From Pseudomonas sp. (GTDB lineage: Bacteria > Pseudomonadota > Gammaproteobacteria > Pseudomonadales > Pseudomonadaceae), in NCBI GenBank assembly GCA_029239415.1, contig JAQZAY010000165.1, positions 1 through 8,039 of the forward strand: a stretch of DNA of 8,039 nt, written 5' to 3'. Below the pieces are notes generated by a model. The model was not told the DNA's origin. It saw only the letters and a list, made by a program, of their open reading frames with translations, and did no database searches. The first letter of the stretch is position 1; each line of letters begins with the position of its first letter. The position numbers were made by a program, and so were the translations under genes. Positions 6,557-8,039 of this stretch are shown here, in pieces.

Positions 6557-6594
6557 GACGTAAACGGCGCTGAGGTTTATCATCAGAGTGTCGC
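6543..6594 (+). repeat. Long imperfect inverted repeat spanning the cyclase stop codon
   Basis: Three nested stems fold into one hairpin. The outer stem pairs GTGACACT (6543-6550) with AGTGTCGC (6587-6594), with one G-U. After a 2-base bulge on the left, CTGA (6553-6556) pairs with TCAG (6583-6586). After a 3/2-base internal loop, GTAAAC (6560-6565) pairs with GTTTAT (6575-6580), with one G-U. The loop is 9 bases. The TGA stop lies in the left arm. No U-run follows, so it is not a standard intrinsic terminator. It could be a Rho-independent-like attenuator, an mRNA 3'-end stabiliser for the cyclase, or a DNA operator for the downstream gene, whose ATG is 33 bases beyond. Confidence 0.6.
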
Positions 6595-6627
6595 AGCATT
6601 CGCCGCAGCCGGGAAAGGCCACCTTTC

Positions 6628-8039
6628 ATGAAGTCTTCTGTAAAGCGTTCCCCCAACGTCCCGCAGCGCAAGGAACTCATCCCCAGTACCTTGCCGTTCC
6701 CAGTCGTCGGCATCGGCGCATCCGCGGGCGGACTTCAGGCCATCAAGGCGTTTTTCGAACACATGCCAGGCGACAACGGCATGGCCTTCGTCGTGGTCCT
6801 GCACTTGTCGCCAGATCACCAGAGCCTTGCCGACCAGATCATCCAGGAAGTCACCCGGATGCCCGTGCGCCAGGTGGTCGACACGGTGTCGATCGAGAAA
6901 AACACGGTCTATATCATCTCCCCTGCGCATCACCTGATCATGAACGACGGCTACCTTGCGGTGATTCCAGCCGAGCGTCCACCGGGCATGCACATCGCCA
7001 TCGACCTGTTCTTCAGGGACCTGGCCGATGTGCACAAGGAGCGCGCCTTCTGCCTGGTGCTGTCCGGCACCGGCTCCGACGGGGCCGTCGGGCTCTCGCG
7101 GATCAAGGAGCAAGGCGGTATCACGCTGGCGCAGGCGCCGGAGGATGCCGAGTTCGACGGCATGCCACGCGCCGCCATCGACACGCAGATGGTCGACCTG
7201 GTGCTGCCCGTGGTCGAGATGCCGCAGAAACTGCTGGAACTGTGGCGCAACTCGTCGTCGATCAGGTTGCCGACCGCCAACGACCCTGAAATCACGACCA
7301 CGCCGCCTGCCAGCGAACGGGAAGCCGCGATCGCCGAACAGCTGCTGCAGGACATCCTGCTGCAGCTGCGCACCGTCACCGGACATGACTTCAAGCACTA
7401 CAAGCGCGCGACGGTCCTGCGCCGCATCGAACGCCGCATGCAAGTGACGGCGCAACCCGACCTGGCGGCCTATTACGATTATCTGCAGACGCACTCGGAT
7501 GAAACCCGGGCGTTGCTGGGCGACATGCTGATCGGCGTGACCAACTTCTTCCGTGACCGGGAAGCCTTCGAAGCCCTGGAACGAGAGGTCATTCCGGGCC
7601 TTTTGCAGTCAGTGCGTGACACCTCCCCCCGGCGTGAGGAAATTCGTGTCTGGTCTGCCGGCTGCTCCACCGGCGAAGAGGCCTACAGCCTCGCTATTCT
7701 CCTGAACGAATACATGGCCCAGGCGTCGAGTACCGCCAGGCTGCAGGTGTTTGCCACCGATATCGACGACCGCGCCATCGCCTGCGGACGCAATGGCGTC
7801 TACTCGGGCGCGATCATCACCGATATCCCGCCCAATCGCCTGCGCCAGAACTTCACCAAGGAAAGCGGCCAGTATCGGGTCTCCAAGGACCTGCGCGAGA
7901 AGGTGCTGTTCGCCCAGCACAGCCTGCTGATCGATCCGCCGTTCTCGCAGATCGACCTGATCGTGTGCCGCAACGTGCTGATCTACCTGGACCGCGAGGT
8001 GCAGCGCCAGATCATGCAGATGTTCCATTTCGCCTTGCG
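6628..8039 (+). CDS. CheB-CheR fusion protein (methylesterase/methyltransferase), C-terminus cut by window edge
   Basis: A cytoplasmic protein joining two chemotaxis-type enzymes, with about 470 residues visible and no stop. The CheB methylesterase domain (about 24-205) keeps a complete Ser-His-Asp triad: Ser32 in GIGASAGG, His59 in LHLSPDH, and Asp151 in SGTGSDGA. There is no receiver domain before it, unlike classical CheB. A linker leads to the CheR domain: the N-terminal helical part with HYKRATVLRRIERRM (257-271), NFFRD (306-310), the SAM-binding VWSAGCSTGEEAYS (341-354), and CRNVLIYLD (447-455). The ATG at 6628 has AAAGG 9 bases upstream. Proteins of this architecture in Pseudomonas usually continue into coiled-coil, PAS and often histidine-kinase domains, making over 1000 residues; whether this one does cannot be seen. 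No chemoreceptor or other che gene is present, so it may act in a sensory pathway other than flagellar chemotaxis. It follows the cyclase by 71 bp on the same strand. Confidence 0.94.
   Translation, partial: MKSSVKRSPNVPQRKELIPSTLPFPVVGIGASAGGLQAIKAFFEHMPGDNGMAFVVVLHLSPDHQSLADQIIQEVTRMPVRQVVDTVSIEKNTVYIISPAHHLIMNDGYLAVIPAERPPGMHIAIDLFFRDLADVHKERAFCLVLSGTGSDGAVGLSRIKEQGGITLAQAPEDAEFDGMPRAAIDTQMVDLVLPVVEMPQKLLELWRNSSSIRLPTANDPEITTTPPASEREAAIAEQLLQDILLQLRTVTGHDFKHYKRATVLRRIERRMQVTAQPDLAAYYDYLQTHSDETRALLGDMLIGVTNFFRDREAFEALEREVIPGLLQSVRDTSPRREEIRVWSAGCSTGEEAYSLAILLNEYMAQASSTARLQVFATDIDDRAIACGRNGVYSGAIITDIPPNRLRQNFTKESGQYRVSKDLREKVLFAQHSLLIDPPFSQIDLIVCRNVLIYLDREVQRQIMQMFHFAL

Noticed and set aside
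5438..6622. Minus-strand open frame of 394 codons over the cyclase gene
   Set aside because: Antisense to an intact MASE2-GGDEF protein; no recognisable domain and shadow-like composition.
6583..7494. Minus-strand open frame of 303 codons over the CheB-CheR gene
   Set aside because: Antisense to conserved catalytic domains; composition typical of the complement of a GC-rich gene.
1..8039. CRISPR array, insertion sequence, prophage or genomic-island boundary
   Set aside because: No regularly spaced direct repeats, transposase-like genes, tRNA genes or sharp composition change were noticed; genes look like ordinary core or near-core chromosome.

Overview
The window reads as high-GC gammaproteobacterial chromosome, most likely a Pseudomonas of the putida/fluorescens type. 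This rests on the strong G/C third-position bias, tightly overlapping genes and the gene families present; I could not run any search. It holds eight protein genes, the first and last cut by the window edges. Coding density is high and I see no rRNA, tRNA, CRISPR array or mobile element.

Region 1 (1-4272) is a probable selenium module. The leftmost gene, on the minus strand, is selD (selenophosphate synthetase), missing its C-terminal end. Divergent from it, across a 124-bp intergenic region, is a four-gene operon on the plus strand: a periplasmic binding protein of the PhnD/PtxB family, a PhnC-type ATPase and two different PhnE-type permeases. Neighbouring genes overlap by 4, 7 and 4 bases. 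By sequence class this is an oxyanion importer of the phosphonate/phosphite type. Divergence from selD suggests its cargo is a selenium oxyanion (selenate or selenite) that feeds selenophosphate synthesis. The shared intergenic region carries back-to-back -10-like boxes, a short dyad between them and a hairpin at the predicted 5' end of the transporter mRNA.

Region 2 (4279-5178) is a minus-strand bestrophin-family channel, convergent with the transporter operon with only 6 bp between the stop codons.

Region 3 (5179-8039) is a signalling segment. A membrane diguanylate cyclase with an N-terminal MASE2 domain (AdrA/DgcC type) has an intact GGDEF active site and RxxD inhibitory site. After it comes a CheB-CheR fusion protein (methylesterase plus methyltransferase, no N-terminal receiver domain) that runs off the right edge. 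Between them lies a 52-nt, nearly continuous imperfect inverted repeat that spans the cyclase stop codon; it is the clearest structure that the genes do not explain.

The selenium module is a coherent functional unit. The channel, the cyclase and the CheB-CheR gene look like independent neighbours, although the last two share orientation and may share a transcript.
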